From JBOGJI01 sp050747865 (GTDB taxonomy: Bacteria > Acidobacteriota > Thermoanaerobaculia > Multivoradales > JAHEKO01), in contig JBOGJI010000126.1 in NCBI GenBank assembly GCA_050747865.1, forward strand, positions 1 to 41,982: a DNA stretch of 41,982 nt. The letters are read 5' to 3'. The translations under genes were made by a program, and so were the position numbers. Under the pieces are notes generated by a model, which searched no databases, was not told the origin of the DNA, and saw nothing but the letters and a program-made list of their open reading frames with translations. Below, piece by piece: positions 5,859 to 14,503 of the stretch; positions within the stretch are counted from its first letter, which is position 1, and each line of letters begins with the position of its first letter.

Positions 5859-8225
5859 GTGACGGAGCCCGGCGCCGTAGAGACCACGGTCCAGCCGATC
5901 CCCGACGTTCTGCCGGTGCTGCCGCTCAAGGGGACGGTGGTCTTCCCGTACATCATCGTGCCACTGTCGGTGGGCCGCGAGCCCAGCGTGCGCGCCGTCG
6001 ACCGCGCCCTGGCCGAGCACCGGATGGTGCTGCTCGTCGCCCAGCGCGACGGCGAGGTGGACGAGCCGACGACGGAAGATCTGTACGGCGTGGGGACCGC
6101 CGCCGCCATCATGCGCATGCTGAAGCTGCCCGACGAGAGCGTGCGCATCCTGGTACAAGGCGTCTCGCGCGTGCGCATCCGCCACTTCGGCCAGAGCGCG
6201 CCGTTCCTGCAGGCAAGGGTGGAGCCGCTCGACGAGCTCCCCGCCGAGCTCCAAGGCCTTGAGCTCGAGGCCCTGATGCGCTCGGTCAAGGAGAACTTGG
6301 AGCGGGCCGCCTCCATCGGGCGCTCGATCTCCCCCGAGGTGCAGGTCATCGCCGCGAACCTGGAAGATCCCGGACGCCTGGCGGATCTGGTGACCAGCAA
6401 CCTGGAGATGAAGACGGCCGACGCCCAGGCGATCCTGGAGCAGCTCGATCCGGTGGCGCGGCTGCGCCGGACCTCGGAGCTGCTCGAGCGCGAGGTCCAG
6501 CTCCTCACCATGCAGCAGGAGATCTCGACCCAGGCGCGCGGCGAGATGGACAAATCCCAGCGCGAGTACTTCCTGCGCCAGCAGCTGCGCGCGATCCAGC
6601 AGGAGCTGGGCGAAGGCGAGGATCTCTCGGCCGACATCGAGGCGTATCGCGAGCTCGCCGACAAGAAGAAGATGCCGGAGGCGGCGCGCGAGGAGATGGA
6701 GCGGCAGCTGGTGCGCCTCGAGCGCAGCCCGCCGGAGAGCGCCGAGACCCAGATGCTACGCACCTATCTCGACTGGCTGACCGGCATGCCGTGGAGCGTG
6801 ATCACCGACGACCGGCTCGACCTGGACCACGCGCGCACGGTGCTGGATGAGGACCACTACAACCTCGACAGCGTCAAGGAGCGCATCGTCGAGTATCTGG
6901 CGGTGCGCAAGCTCAATCCCGACAAGAAGGGGCCGATCTTGTGCTTCGTCGGCCCTCCCGGCGTCGGCAAGACCTCGTTGGGCCGATCGATCGCGCGGGC
7001 GCTGGGTCGCGAGTTCGTGCGCAACTCGCTCGGCGGCGTGCGCGACGAGGCGGAGATCCGCGGCCACCGGCGCACCTACGTCGGCGCCCTGCCGGGGCGC
7101 ATCCTGCAGGGCCTGCACCAGGCGGGCACCAGCAACCCGGTGTTCATGCTGGACGAGATCGACAAGATCGGCGCCGACTACCGCGGCGACCCGTCCTCGG
7201 CGCTACTCGAGGTGCTCGACCCGGAGCAGAACGATACGTTCCAGGACCACTACCTGGGCGTCCCGTACGACCTCTCGCGGGTGATGTTCATCGCCACCGC
7301 CAATCTGCTGGAGCCAATCCAGCCGGCGTTCCTCGACCGCATGGAGGTGATCCGGCTGTCCGGATACACCGCCGAGGAGAAGCTCCACATCGCCCGCCGT
7401 CACCTCATCCCCAAGCAGCTCCGCGAGCATGGCCTGAAGCGCAAGAACCTCGCTTTCCATGCCGACGGCGTGCGCCGCATCATTCGCGATTACACGCGCG
7501 AGGCCGGGGTGCGCAATCTGGAGCGGGAGCTGGCCAAGATCTGCCGCAAGGTGGCGGTGCGGGCGGCGCGGGACGAGCAGGTGGAACGGGTCGTGGTGAC
7601 GGAGGCGACCGTGGAGGAGCTGCTCGGTTCGCCCCGCCACTTCGCCGAGGAGCTGCTGGCCGAGGACCGGGTGGGGGTGGCCACGGGGCTGGCATGGACC
7701 GCCGCCGGCGGCGATCTGCTGTTCATCGAGGCGGTCAGCCTGCTGGGGCAGGGGAAGGTCTCGTTGACCGGGCAGCTCGGCGAGGTGATGAAGGAGTCGG
7801 CGCAGGCGGCGGTCAGCTTCGCCCGCCTCGTGTGCCGCGACGAGCTGCCGTCCGATTACTTCTCCACCCACGATCTGCACATTCACGTGCCTGCCGGGTC
7901 GGTGCCGAAGGACGGGCCTTCGGCGGGGATCACGGTGGCCACGGCTCTGATCTCGCTGCTCACGGGACGGGCGGTGAATAGGCGGGTGGCGATGACCGGC
8001 GAGATCACGTTGCGGGGGGATGTGCTTCCCATCGGGGGCGTCAAGGAGAAGGTTCTGGCGGCGCGTACCGCGGGCATTCGCATCGTTGTCATGCCGCGCT
8101 TGAATCGGCGGGATGTCAAGGAGCTGCCGGAGGACCTGCGCAAAGGTCTGACGTTTCATTTCGTGGATCATCTCGATGAAGTGTTGGCGCTGGCGTTGCG
8201 GAAGGGGCAGGGGCGTGCGCGCTAG
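5859..8225 (+). CDS. lon: ATP-dependent protease Lon (LonA)
   Basis: This 788-residue LonA degrades damaged and regulatory proteins in the cytoplasm. The N-terminal substrate domain (about 15-210) is followed by a coiled coil and the AAA+ module, with Walker A GPPGVGKT near 364-371 and Walker B FMLDEIDK. The C-terminal protease domain carries the Ser-Lys dyad at about S688 (KDGPSAG) and K731 (GGVKEK). These are 43 residues apart, as in E. coli Lon. GTG 5859 is chosen because GAGGAGA sits 5 bases upstream. The last residues, rich in K and R, are slightly shorter than in E. coli. The neighbour hsp20 suggests shared stress control. Confidence 0.97.
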   Translation: MTEPGAVETTVQPIPDVLPVLPLKGTVVFPYIIVPLSVGREPSVRAVDRALAEHRMVLLVAQRDGEVDEPTTEDLYGVGTAAAIMRMLKLPDESVRILVQGVSRVRIRHFGQSAPFLQARVEPLDELPAELQGLELEALMRSVKENLERAASIGRSISPEVQVIAANLEDPGRLADLVTSNLEMKTADAQAILEQLDPVARLRRTSELLEREVQLLTMQQEISTQARGEMDKSQREYFLRQQLRAIQQELGEGEDLSADIEAYRELADKKKMPEAAREEMERQLVRLERSPPESAETQMLRTYLDWLTGMPWSVITDDRLDLDHARTVLDEDHYNLDSVKERIVEYLAVRKLNPDKKGPILCFVGPPGVGKTSLGRSIARALGREFVRNSLGGVRDEAEIRGHRRTYVGALPGRILQGLHQAGTSNPVFMLDEIDKIGADYRGDPSSALLEVLDPEQNDTFQDHYLGVPYDLSRVMFIATANLLEPIQPAFLDRMEVIRLSGYTAEEKLHIARRHLIPKQLREHGLKRKNLAFHADGVRRIIRDYTREAGVRNLERELAKICRKVAVRAARDEQVERVVVTEATVEELLGSPRHFAEELLAEDRVGVATGLAWTAAGGDLLFIEAVSLLGQGKVSLTGQLGEVMKESAQAAVSFARLVCRDELPSDYFSTHDLHIHVPAGSVPKDGPSAGITVATALISLLTGRAVNRRVAMTGEITLRGDVLPIGGVKEKVLAARTAGIRIVVMPRLNRRDVKELPEDLRKGLTFHFVDHLDEVLALALRKGQGRAR

Positions 8226-8242
8226 GGAATGGGATTCGATGG

Positions 8243-9235
8243 ATGGCCGTCAGAGAGAGTGAAGACCGGCTGCTCGAGTGGTTGCGGCGCCGGGGGGGTG
8301 CGACTACGGCGCGGCTTGGGGATGATGCCGCGTTCGTGGAACTGCGGGGCGATACGGCGTGGACGGTGGATCAGCAAATCGCTGGCGTGCACTTTCCGGT
8401 CGGACTGGAGCCAGAGGTGGTCGCGGCGCGGTTGCTGGAGGTCTGCTTGTCGGATCTGGCCGCCGTGGGGGCGGGGCCGTGGATGGGTCTGCTGGCGTTG
8501 TCGGCGCCGGGGGGGTTCGATCACCGGCGGTTCTTTGCTGGGCTACTGACGAGTTGCGAACGGAGGAACGTGGAGCTGGCCGGTGGGGATCTGACGTCCG
8601 GGGGCGTCGTGCATGCCACGTTGACGGTTGTCGGGCGGCGACCGGGGCGGCAGCGGTGGGTGCGTCGGGATGCGGCGCGTCCAGGGGATCGGCTGTGGAT
8701 CGCCGGGGCGCCCGGGCTATCGGCGCTCGGGCAGAGGCTCGTGGCGCGGGGGGCTCGGTTTGCGCGGCGGCGAGTCGTGCTGCCCGATGGGGTCGTGCCC
8801 GACGGGTTGGAACGGATCGCCGCGCGTTGCGTGCGGCGGCATCTGCAGCCGGAGGCACAGCTCGAGCTCGGGCTGTGGCTCGGCGGGCAGCGAAGGGCGG
8901 CGGCAATCGACCTCTCCGATGGGCTCTCGCTCGATCTCACGCGGCTCTGTCGGGCCTCGGAGTGCGGCGCGGTGCTCGATCCCGGAGCGCTCGATCTGCC
9001 GGCGCCGGCGCGGGAGCTCGCCCGCGCGCTCGGTGAAGAGCCCCTCGAGCTGGCGCTGTCCGGCGGCGAGGACTATCTGCTTCTCGCCGCGTTGCCGGAG
9101 GGCGTGGAACCGCCGGTGTCGTATCGCGCTCGCTCCATCGGTCACGTGGTGAGCGGCGGGGAGCTGTGGCTCGATCACGGAGGCTCCCTCCGGCGGCTCG
9201 AGCCGCGCGGCTGGGATCATCTCGCCGCTCCCTGA
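8243..9235 (+). CDS. thiL: Thiamine-monophosphate kinase ThiL
   Basis: This 330-residue ThiL phosphorylates thiamine monophosphate to the diphosphate cofactor. It follows the AIR-synthase/PurM fold: RLGDDAAF near 25-31, VDQQIAGVHF, LSDLAAVGA and AGGDLTS for Mg-ATP, and IDLSDGLSLDL and LALSGGEDYLLL in the C-terminal half. It begins 17 bases after lon. Its TGA lies inside the second CCCCTGA heptad array. No other thiamine genes are nearby. Confidence 0.93.
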   Translation: MAVRESEDRLLEWLRRRGGATTARLGDDAAFVELRGDTAWTVDQQIAGVHFPVGLEPEVVAARLLEVCLSDLAAVGAGPWMGLLALSAPGGFDHRRFFAGLLTSCERRNVELAGGDLTSGGVVHATLTVVGRRPGRQRWVRRDAARPGDRLWIAGAPGLSALGQRLVARGARFARRRVVLPDGVVPDGLERIAARCVRRHLQPEAQLELGLWLGGQRRAAAIDLSDGLSLDLTRLCRASECGAVLDPGALDLPAPARELARALGEEPLELALSGGEDYLLLAALPEGVEPPVSYRARSIGHVVSGGELWLDHGGSLRRLEPRGWDHLAAP

Positions 9236-9263
9236 CCCCTGACCCCTGACCCCTGACCCCTGG
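9229..9263 (+). repeat. CCCCTGA heptad tandem repeat, copy 2
   Basis: Five 7-base units (TCCCTGA, three CCCCTGA, CCCCTGG) begin inside the last codons of thiL and supply its stop codon. They lie between the convergent genes thiL and the tandem-HTH gene. The same unit occurs at 4804-4850. Confidence 0.85.
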
Positions 9264-9269
9264 GTGGGA

Positions 9270-9285
9270 GGGCGGGTTACCGCCC
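9270..9285. terminator. Short GC hairpin between convergent thiL and HTH gene
   Basis: GGGCGG and CCGCCC form a 6-base stem with a GTTA loop that contains the stop codon of the minus-strand gene. No clear U-tract follows on either strand, so terminator function is uncertain. Confidence 0.3.
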
Positions 9286-9945
9286 TTCGATCGTTACCTG
9301 GATCGGCTTGCGCAGCACGTTGATGATGTCCTGGAGCTGGCGCGAGATGTCCTTCTGCGCCTTTTCCAACTGCTGGATGCGACGCGTTAGGGCCTGATCT
9401 CGCACCGACGCCGTGCGCGCGCCTGTGGCGCGACGGGCGGTCGCTTTCTTGCGTCCGCCGCGGGCCACCGCGGGCTTGCGTCCTCTCCGGCTCTCCGAGC
9501 GGATCTTCTTGAACACGTCGACGGCTGCCGCGGCGTAGCGGCGCGATCTTCCACGGCCTTGCGACGGCACGGCGCTCGCGTGTTGGGCGGCGTACTTGCG
9601 AGCCGTCGGATAGGAGACGCCGGCGCGGCGCGCGATCTCCGTCAGCGGAAGAAACGTCTGTCCGGCAGCGGACGCGGACTTTGTCGCGCCTCGGCGCGCG
9701 CCGCCGCGCCGCTTCAGGTTCTCCTGCTTGATCTGCCGCACGACATCAGCCGCCTCGCGCGGATAGCGTTGTCCGCGCCCCTTTCCCTCGGAAGGGATGC
9801 GAGCCCGGTACTCCTTCTTGTAACGCTGCATGGTCGGCATGGAAACGCCGGCCATCTCGCCGATCTCGGTGAGCGTGTAGAGCTTGCGATCCGCGCTCCC
9901 CGAGGTCCCTCGTGCGCTCCTCTTGCGTCTTCCCGTTTTCGCCAT
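9277..9945 (-). CDS. Tandem MerR-like helix-turn-helix protein with coiled-coil tail
   Basis: This 222-residue basic protein is of unassigned function. Two similar winged-HTH units are visible. One (about 20-73) has LTEIGEMAGVSMPTMQRYKK and then a GKGRGQRYP wing. The second (about 95-150) has LTEIARRAGVSYPTARKYAA and then a GRGRSRRY wing. A Lys/Arg/Ala-rich linker and a C-terminal coiled coil (about 188-213) follow. The internal duplication suggests binding to two half-sites; the basic linker may add non-specific DNA affinity. ATG 9945 is preferred over 9948 because AGGAGG is then 4 bases away. It has its own predicted promoter. The DNA targets cannot be inferred. Confidence 0.75.
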   Translation of the reverse strand: MAKTGRRKRSARGTSGSADRKLYTLTEIGEMAGVSMPTMQRYKKEYRARIPSEGKGRGQRYPREAADVVRQIKQENLKRRGGARRGATKSASAAGQTFLPLTEIARRAGVSYPTARKYAAQHASAVPSQGRGRSRRYAAAAVDVFKKIRSESRRGRKPAVARGGRKKATARRATGARTASVRDQALTRRIQQLEKAQKDISRQLQDIINVLRKPIQVTIEGR

Positions 9946-9987
9946 CATGCCTCCTCTCCATCAAAAGAAGAAACCCACAGGAACATC

Positions 9988-10016
9988 ATCATAACAGAGC
10001 GAGCCTACAGGCCCAA
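9988..10016 (-). promoter_or_regulatory. Sigma-70-type promoter of the tandem-HTH gene
   Basis: On the minus strand TTGGGC (10016-10011) is followed after 17 bases by TATGAT (9993-9988). Transcription would start near 9981, leaving a leader of about 36 bases with AGGAGG before the ATG. The -35 overlaps the end of the upstream sigma-54 activator gene, so this gene can be expressed apart from that operon. Confidence 0.5.
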
Positions 10017-13000
10017 CTTGCGAACCTGATAGTTGAGCGCCTGCCGCGTCAGACCGAGACGGCGGGCGGCGGCGGCCTGGTTGCCGTCACAGGCCTCCAG
10101 CGTCTCACGGACCAGCCGTCGGCGCAGCGTGTCGATCTGGGCATGGTAGTCCCCCATCGGCTCGGCGACCTCGCCCGGCAGCTCCAGATGCTCGGGCTCG
10201 ATCACCTCGCCGTCGCAGAGCGCGGCCGCCTGGAGCAGCACGGCGCGGAGCTGGCGGACGTTGCCCGGCCAGGGATGCTCTTGCAGGCAACGACGGGCCG
10301 CGGCGCTCGGGCGCAGGGTGCGGCCGTCGCCGGCCTGGGCCAGGAAGTGCTCGGCGAGCAGCAACACATCGCGACCGCGCGCCGCCAGCGGCGGCAGCTC
10401 GACTCTTCCCACCGCCAGGCGGTAGAAGAGGTCGGCTCGAAACGATCTCTCGGCGACCATGGCCTCGAGGTCGCGATGGGTGGCGGCGACGACCCGGACG
10501 TCCACCCGGCGCGGCGTCGACTCGCCGAGCCGCCGCACCTCACCCTCCTGCAGCACCCGGAGCAGGACCTTCTGTGCGCTAGCGGGGAGGTCGCCGATCT
10601 CGTCGAGAAAGACGGTGCCGCCGCGCGCCGTCTCGAAGACCCCGAGGCGGTCGCGATCGGCGCCCGTGAAGGCGCCGCGCACGTGCCCGAACAGCTCCGA
10701 TTGCAGCAAGGTCTCCGACAGCCCGGCACAGTTGATGGGCACGAACGGTCCGTCGGCGCGCGAGCTGCGCTCGTGGATGCGGCGGGCGACGAGCTCTTTG
10801 CCGGTGCCGGTGGCGCCGAGGACGAGGATGGGAACGGACAGGGCCGCCAGGCGGTCCGCTCGCGCGAGCGCCGCCAGGAGGTCCGGGCTCTCTCCGAGAA
10901 TCGTCTCGTCGTCGGCTGGCCCGCTCGCTCTCCGCTCCTGTCGTGGCCGGTAGGCCGGGCGTCGCAGCGCCAGGCGCTCGGCGATCACCAGAAGGAGCGC
11001 GCGCAGGGTCTCGTCGGGAGCGGAATGATAGAGTTCGAGCACGCCATCGCCGCAGGGCGCCGACAGCTCCACGCCGCCGCCGCGACCGTCCACCAGAATC
11101 TCGAGCTCTTCCTCGTCCACCTTCACCAGCCGCGCCTCGGGGTATCCGGCCTCGCTGAAGAGTTGGGCGAGCGGGACCTCGTCGCTCGCCAGGTAGCGCG
11201 CCAGCGAGCCCCAAGCGCCCGCCGCTCCCGAAGCGAGGCGATCGGCCAGACGCGGCAGCGCCAGGCGCCGCAGTGTCTCCCGCGCCGCCTCCCGTTGCGA
11301 CTCGGGCAGCCAGCCCGGCGAGATCGACTCGGCGTCGACGGCGAAGCGCGCGATCCGATAGGCGTCGCAGGCGGCCGCCGCGCGATTCCAGGCCTCGGGC
11401 TCAGCCGCCCGGCCCGCCAGCAACGCCTGCCAGAGGGGCTCGAAGGCATCGTCGGGGACGGCGCCGCGCACGGCCTCCCGTGGGCGGCCGGCGAGAGCCA
11501 GAACGGTAGGCCGTTCCTCCGCCTCGAGATGGTGCAACGCCTCGGCACCGGCCCGCTCCAGCATGTGCGCGGCCTCGTCGGCGCGGCCCAGCCACCCGAG
11601 GCCGCGGGCGGCGAGCACCTGCAGCTCGTCGCGATGCCAGTCCAGGCCCTGGCGCTCCATCTCCGCGAGGACCCCGCCGATCCTCTGCACCGCCCCCTCG
11701 GCGTCCCCCGACATCAGCTCCCACCGCGCCAGCAGCGCCTCGTCCTGGACCTGGCCGCGCCGATTTCCGGCCTGCCGGTCCGCTTCGGCGATGCGGTGCA
11801 GGAGATCGGCGACGCCGGCGCTGCGCCCCCGACGGATGCGGATCTCGGCGAGGTTGTGCAACACCACCGTGGTCCTGCCGGGGCCGTCGCAGCCGCCGAG
11901 CAGGTGCAGCGCGTGGCGCAGGGAGCGCTCCGCGCCCGCCAGGTCCCCGGCCAGGGCCCGGGCCACGCCGAGCTCGTTCCACAGCCTCCCGGCCTCGAAC
12001 GGAAAGAGCCGGCGGCGGCTGCCGGCCAGCGCCGCGTGCAGGTGACGGACGGCCGCGGCACTGTCCCCCAGACGCTGATGGCGCAGGGCCTGTACGTTAT
12101 GCCAGCGCCACGCCAGCTCGGGCCTGCGCTCCGCCCCGGCCGCCCGCCGGACGTGGTCTTCCATCGCCACCTCGTCGCGGCGATCCCAGGCGGCCGCGGC
12201 CGCCACGAGGTGGGCACGCAGCGCGGTCTCCTCGGACTTCGCGGCCAGAGTCCGCTCGATGTAGGGGAGCGCCGACTCGGGCTCTCCGAGGTTGGCGAGC
12301 GCCCGGCCGGCGACCTCGGCCAGCTCAACGCGTTGAGCCGCGTCGAGCCTCTCCAGGCGCAAGGCCGGCAGGGCGCGGCGGACCGCCTGCAGCTCACCGA
12401 GCTGGAGCTGGCAGGCGAGCCGCAGGAGCGCCGCCGCCGAGCCCTCCAGCCCGCGCACCCGCTCCAGCGCGCGGCGGAAACGTCCCGCCGCGTAGAGCCG
12501 GCGGACGGTGTCGAGGCCCGACGGCGGCGCCGCCCCGGCGCCCGCCTCCGCCACCTCCGCCGCCTCGCGCCAATGGCCGCGGGCGGCCAGGCGCTGCCAG
12601 GACAACGGGGGGAGGCGGCGCCGCCACAAGACCTCGGCGTCGGGACCGGCGAGGATCTCCTCGGCCGCCTCCCCGGCGGCGACGCGCGCGAGGACGGCGC
12701 GCCGGAAGCCGCGCGGCCCGGCGATCCACGGGCCGTCGATCCCCTCCACCCAACCGACCAGCGCCCGCCGTGCCAGCGCGTGCCGCGCCTGCCACAGGAA
12801 CGGCGCCTCGTCCAGGATGTCCTCCACCAGGCGGTCGGGGCTCTCCGAGATGAGGGCCTGATCCCAGCGCTCGGCGAGGGCCCGCGCCGCCCGCCGCGCC
12901 TGCCCGCGACCGGCGATGCGCCCTTCCCCGCCGATCGCTTCGAGGAGCAGCCGGCGCAGCTCCTGCTGCGCCGGTACGTGGGGCCGCCCCGGCGCCACGC

Positions 13001-13217
13001 CGACGCCGCACAGCCGCCCCCGATCGTCCACGTTCACGTCGACGAACCTCTGCCGCGGGTACCAGCCGGCGCGCTCCAGCAGCGAGAGGAGGCCCGCCGT
13101 CTGGAGCACCACGGCCAGCCGCTGCTGCCCGCTCAGACCCGCGTCGCGCAGCGGCCGGCCGCCGGAGGCGAGCAGCGCCGGGTGCCGCGGCGGAGCCGAA
13201 GCGGATACTCCGGTCAC
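10005..13217 (-). CDS. Sigma-54-dependent transcriptional activator with long TPR-type N-terminus
   Basis: This 1070-residue protein ends in a complete bacterial enhancer-binding module. The AAA+ domain has Walker A GATGTGKE near 800, the sigma-54 contact loop GAFTGA near 846, Walker B TVFLDEIGDLP and an R-finger region. A Fis-type HTH follows (about 1035-1070, NQAAAARRLGLTRQALNYQ). The first 700 or so residues are Ala/Leu/Arg-rich helical repeats of TPR type with no receiver, PAS or clear kinase domain. The signal is therefore probably a protein partner. The start GTG 13217 overlaps the aroA stop (GTGA), although the frame remains open upstream through aroA. Sigma-54 targets are not visible. 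Confidence 0.88.
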   Translation of the reverse strand: MTGVSASAPPRHPALLASGGRPLRDAGLSGQQRLAVVLQTAGLLSLLERAGWYPRQRFVDVNVDDRGRLCGVGVAPGRPHVPAQQELRRLLLEAIGGEGRIAGRGQARRAARALAERWDQALISESPDRLVEDILDEAPFLWQARHALARRALVGWVEGIDGPWIAGPRGFRRAVLARVAAGEAAEEILAGPDAEVLWRRRLPPLSWQRLAARGHWREAAEVAEAGAGAAPPSGLDTVRRLYAAGRFRRALERVRGLEGSAAALLRLACQLQLGELQAVRRALPALRLERLDAAQRVELAEVAGRALANLGEPESALPYIERTLAAKSEETALRAHLVAAAAAWDRRDEVAMEDHVRRAAGAERRPELAWRWHNVQALRHQRLGDSAAAVRHLHAALAGSRRRLFPFEAGRLWNELGVARALAGDLAGAERSLRHALHLLGGCDGPGRTTVVLHNLAEIRIRRGRSAGVADLLHRIAEADRQAGNRRGQVQDEALLARWELMSGDAEGAVQRIGGVLAEMERQGLDWHRDELQVLAARGLGWLGRADEAAHMLERAGAEALHHLEAEERPTVLALAGRPREAVRGAVPDDAFEPLWQALLAGRAAEPEAWNRAAAACDAYRIARFAVDAESISPGWLPESQREAARETLRRLALPRLADRLASGAAGAWGSLARYLASDEVPLAQLFSEAGYPEARLVKVDEEELEILVDGRGGGVELSAPCGDGVLELYHSAPDETLRALLLVIAERLALRRPAYRPRQERRASGPADDETILGESPDLLAALARADRLAALSVPILVLGATGTGKELVARRIHERSSRADGPFVPINCAGLSETLLQSELFGHVRGAFTGADRDRLGVFETARGGTVFLDEIGDLPASAQKVLLRVLQEGEVRRLGESTPRRVDVRVVAATHRDLEAMVAERSFRADLFYRLAVGRVELPPLAARGRDVLLLAEHFLAQAGDGRTLRPSAAARRCLQEHPWPGNVRQLRAVLLQAAALCDGEVIEPEHLELPGEVAEPMGDYHAQIDTLRRRLVRETLEACDGNQAAAARRLGLTRQALNYQVRKLGL

Positions 13218-14503
13218 GACAGCAAGGCCTCCAGATCCTCCCAGAATCGGGGATAGGACTTGGCGACGACCTCGGGCGACCGCACGACCACGCCGGGCCG
13301 GCGCAGGCCGAGCACCGCCAGGCTCATGGCGATCCGGTGGTCGCCGTGGCTCTCTACCTCGGTTCGATCGCAGGGCGTACCCTCCGCCCAGGTGCCGTCT
13401 ACGCCCAAGCCGTCCGGCGTCTCGACGACGGTGGCGCCGAGCCGCTCGAGCTCCGCCGCCATCGCCGCCAGCCGGTCGCTCTCCTTGTGTCGCAGGTGCG
13501 CGACGCCGCGCAGCACGGTCGAGCCGAGGGCGAACGGCGCCAGCGCGGCCAGGGTCGGCCCCTGGTCGGGCATGGCGGCGAGGTCGGCGTCCACGCCGCG
13601 CAGGCTCGCGGTTCCGCGGACCTCGACCCCGTCGGGCTGCCATCGCACCTCGGCCCCCATGCGCTCCAGCAGGTCCAGGAAGCCGACGTCGCCCTGGCCG
13701 GAGTCGCGCGACACCCCGCGCAGGAGCACCTCTCCGCCGGTGAGCGCGGCGGCGGCGGCCGGGTAACACGCCGCCGACGCGTCGGGCTCGATCTCGACCT
13801 CGTCGGCGCGCAACTTGGCCGGCGGCGCCACCACAGTCCGCGGCGTCTCCCACCTCACGCGCCCGCCGAAACGCTCCAGCGCCGCGGCGGTCAGCGCAAC
13901 GTACGGTTGTGAGGTCAACCCCTGCACCTCGACGACGACCCCCTCCCGCGTCGCCACCCCCGCCATCAGCAGGGCAGAGAGGAACTGGCTCGACGCGCTG
14001 CCGTCGAGCCGACATCGCCCTCCGGCGACCGTTCCCCCCCGGACGCGCAGCGGCGCGCATCCGTCGCGCTCGAGGTACTCGATCTCGGCCCCCAGGTCGC
14101 GGAGCGCATTCACCAACGGGGCAATCGGCCGCTCCCGCAGCCGCGACACCCCGTCGATGACCCAATCGCCGGGAATCACCGCCAGCGCCGCGACTAGCAA
14201 GCGGTACAGGGTCCCCGACGCCTGACAGTCGAGCCGCGCGGCCGCCGGCAACCCCCGCGGCGGCACGAGATCCCACGACCCGTCTCGCCGACCGACACGC
14301 CAGCCGAGCCGCTCGAGCACGGCGGCGAAGGCCCAGGTGTCTTCGGCCTCCAACGGCCGTGCGAGCCGGCAGGCCCGCCCGGAGAGCAGCGCCAGGTTGA
14401 GACAGCGCTGGGTCCAGCTCTTCGACGGCGGCGGCGTGATCGCCCCGCGAACGACTCCGCCGCGCACCTCGCGGAGCTCAGGTGTCGAGGACCAGACCGT
14501 CAT
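13214..14503 (-). CDS. aroA: 3-phosphoshikimate 1-carboxyvinyltransferase (EPSP synthase)
   Basis: This protein of about 429 residues catalyses the sixth shikimate-pathway step, joining phosphoenolpyruvate to shikimate-3-phosphate. Seen motifs are the PPSKSWTQR loop near the N-terminus, SASSQFLSALLMAG, the SRDSGQGD region, AMPDQGPTLAALA, LRHKESDRLAAMAAEL and HGDHRIAMSLAVLG. ATG 14503 overlaps the upstream hydrolase gene by 26 bases; GTG 14467 is a shorter alternative that would remove the overlap. It is followed by the sigma-54 activator with a 4-base overlap. No other aromatic-pathway genes are in the window. Confidence 0.93.
   Translation of the reverse strand: MTVWSSTPELREVRGGVVRGAITPPPSKSWTQRCLNLALLSGRACRLARPLEAEDTWAFAAVLERLGWRVGRRDGSWDLVPPRGLPAAARLDCQASGTLYRLLVAALAVIPGDWVIDGVSRLRERPIAPLVNALRDLGAEIEYLERDGCAPLRVRGGTVAGGRCRLDGSASSQFLSALLMAGVATREGVVVEVQGLTSQPYVALTAAALERFGGRVRWETPRTVVAPPAKLRADEVEIEPDASAACYPAAAAALTGGEVLLRGVSRDSGQGDVGFLDLLERMGAEVRWQPDGVEVRGTASLRGVDADLAAMPDQGPTLAALAPFALGSTVLRGVAHLRHKESDRLAAMAAELERLGATVVETPDGLGVDGTWAEGTPCDRTEVESHGDHRIAMSLAVLGLRRPGVVVRSPEVVAKSYPRFWEDLEALLS

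Noticed and set aside
9912..13256. Very long plus-strand open frame opposite the sigma-54 activator
   Set aside because: It is antisense to a gene with clear AAA+, GAFTGA and Fis motifs. Its translation is Arg/Gln/His/Pro-rich with no recognisable domain, a normal by-product of high G+C codon usage.
13218..14276. Upstream extension of the sigma-54 activator frame
   Set aside because: The extra 353 codons lie over aroA in another frame and have low-complexity Arg/Gly/Ala composition. GTG 13217 with a 4-base overlap fits the gene spacing seen throughout.
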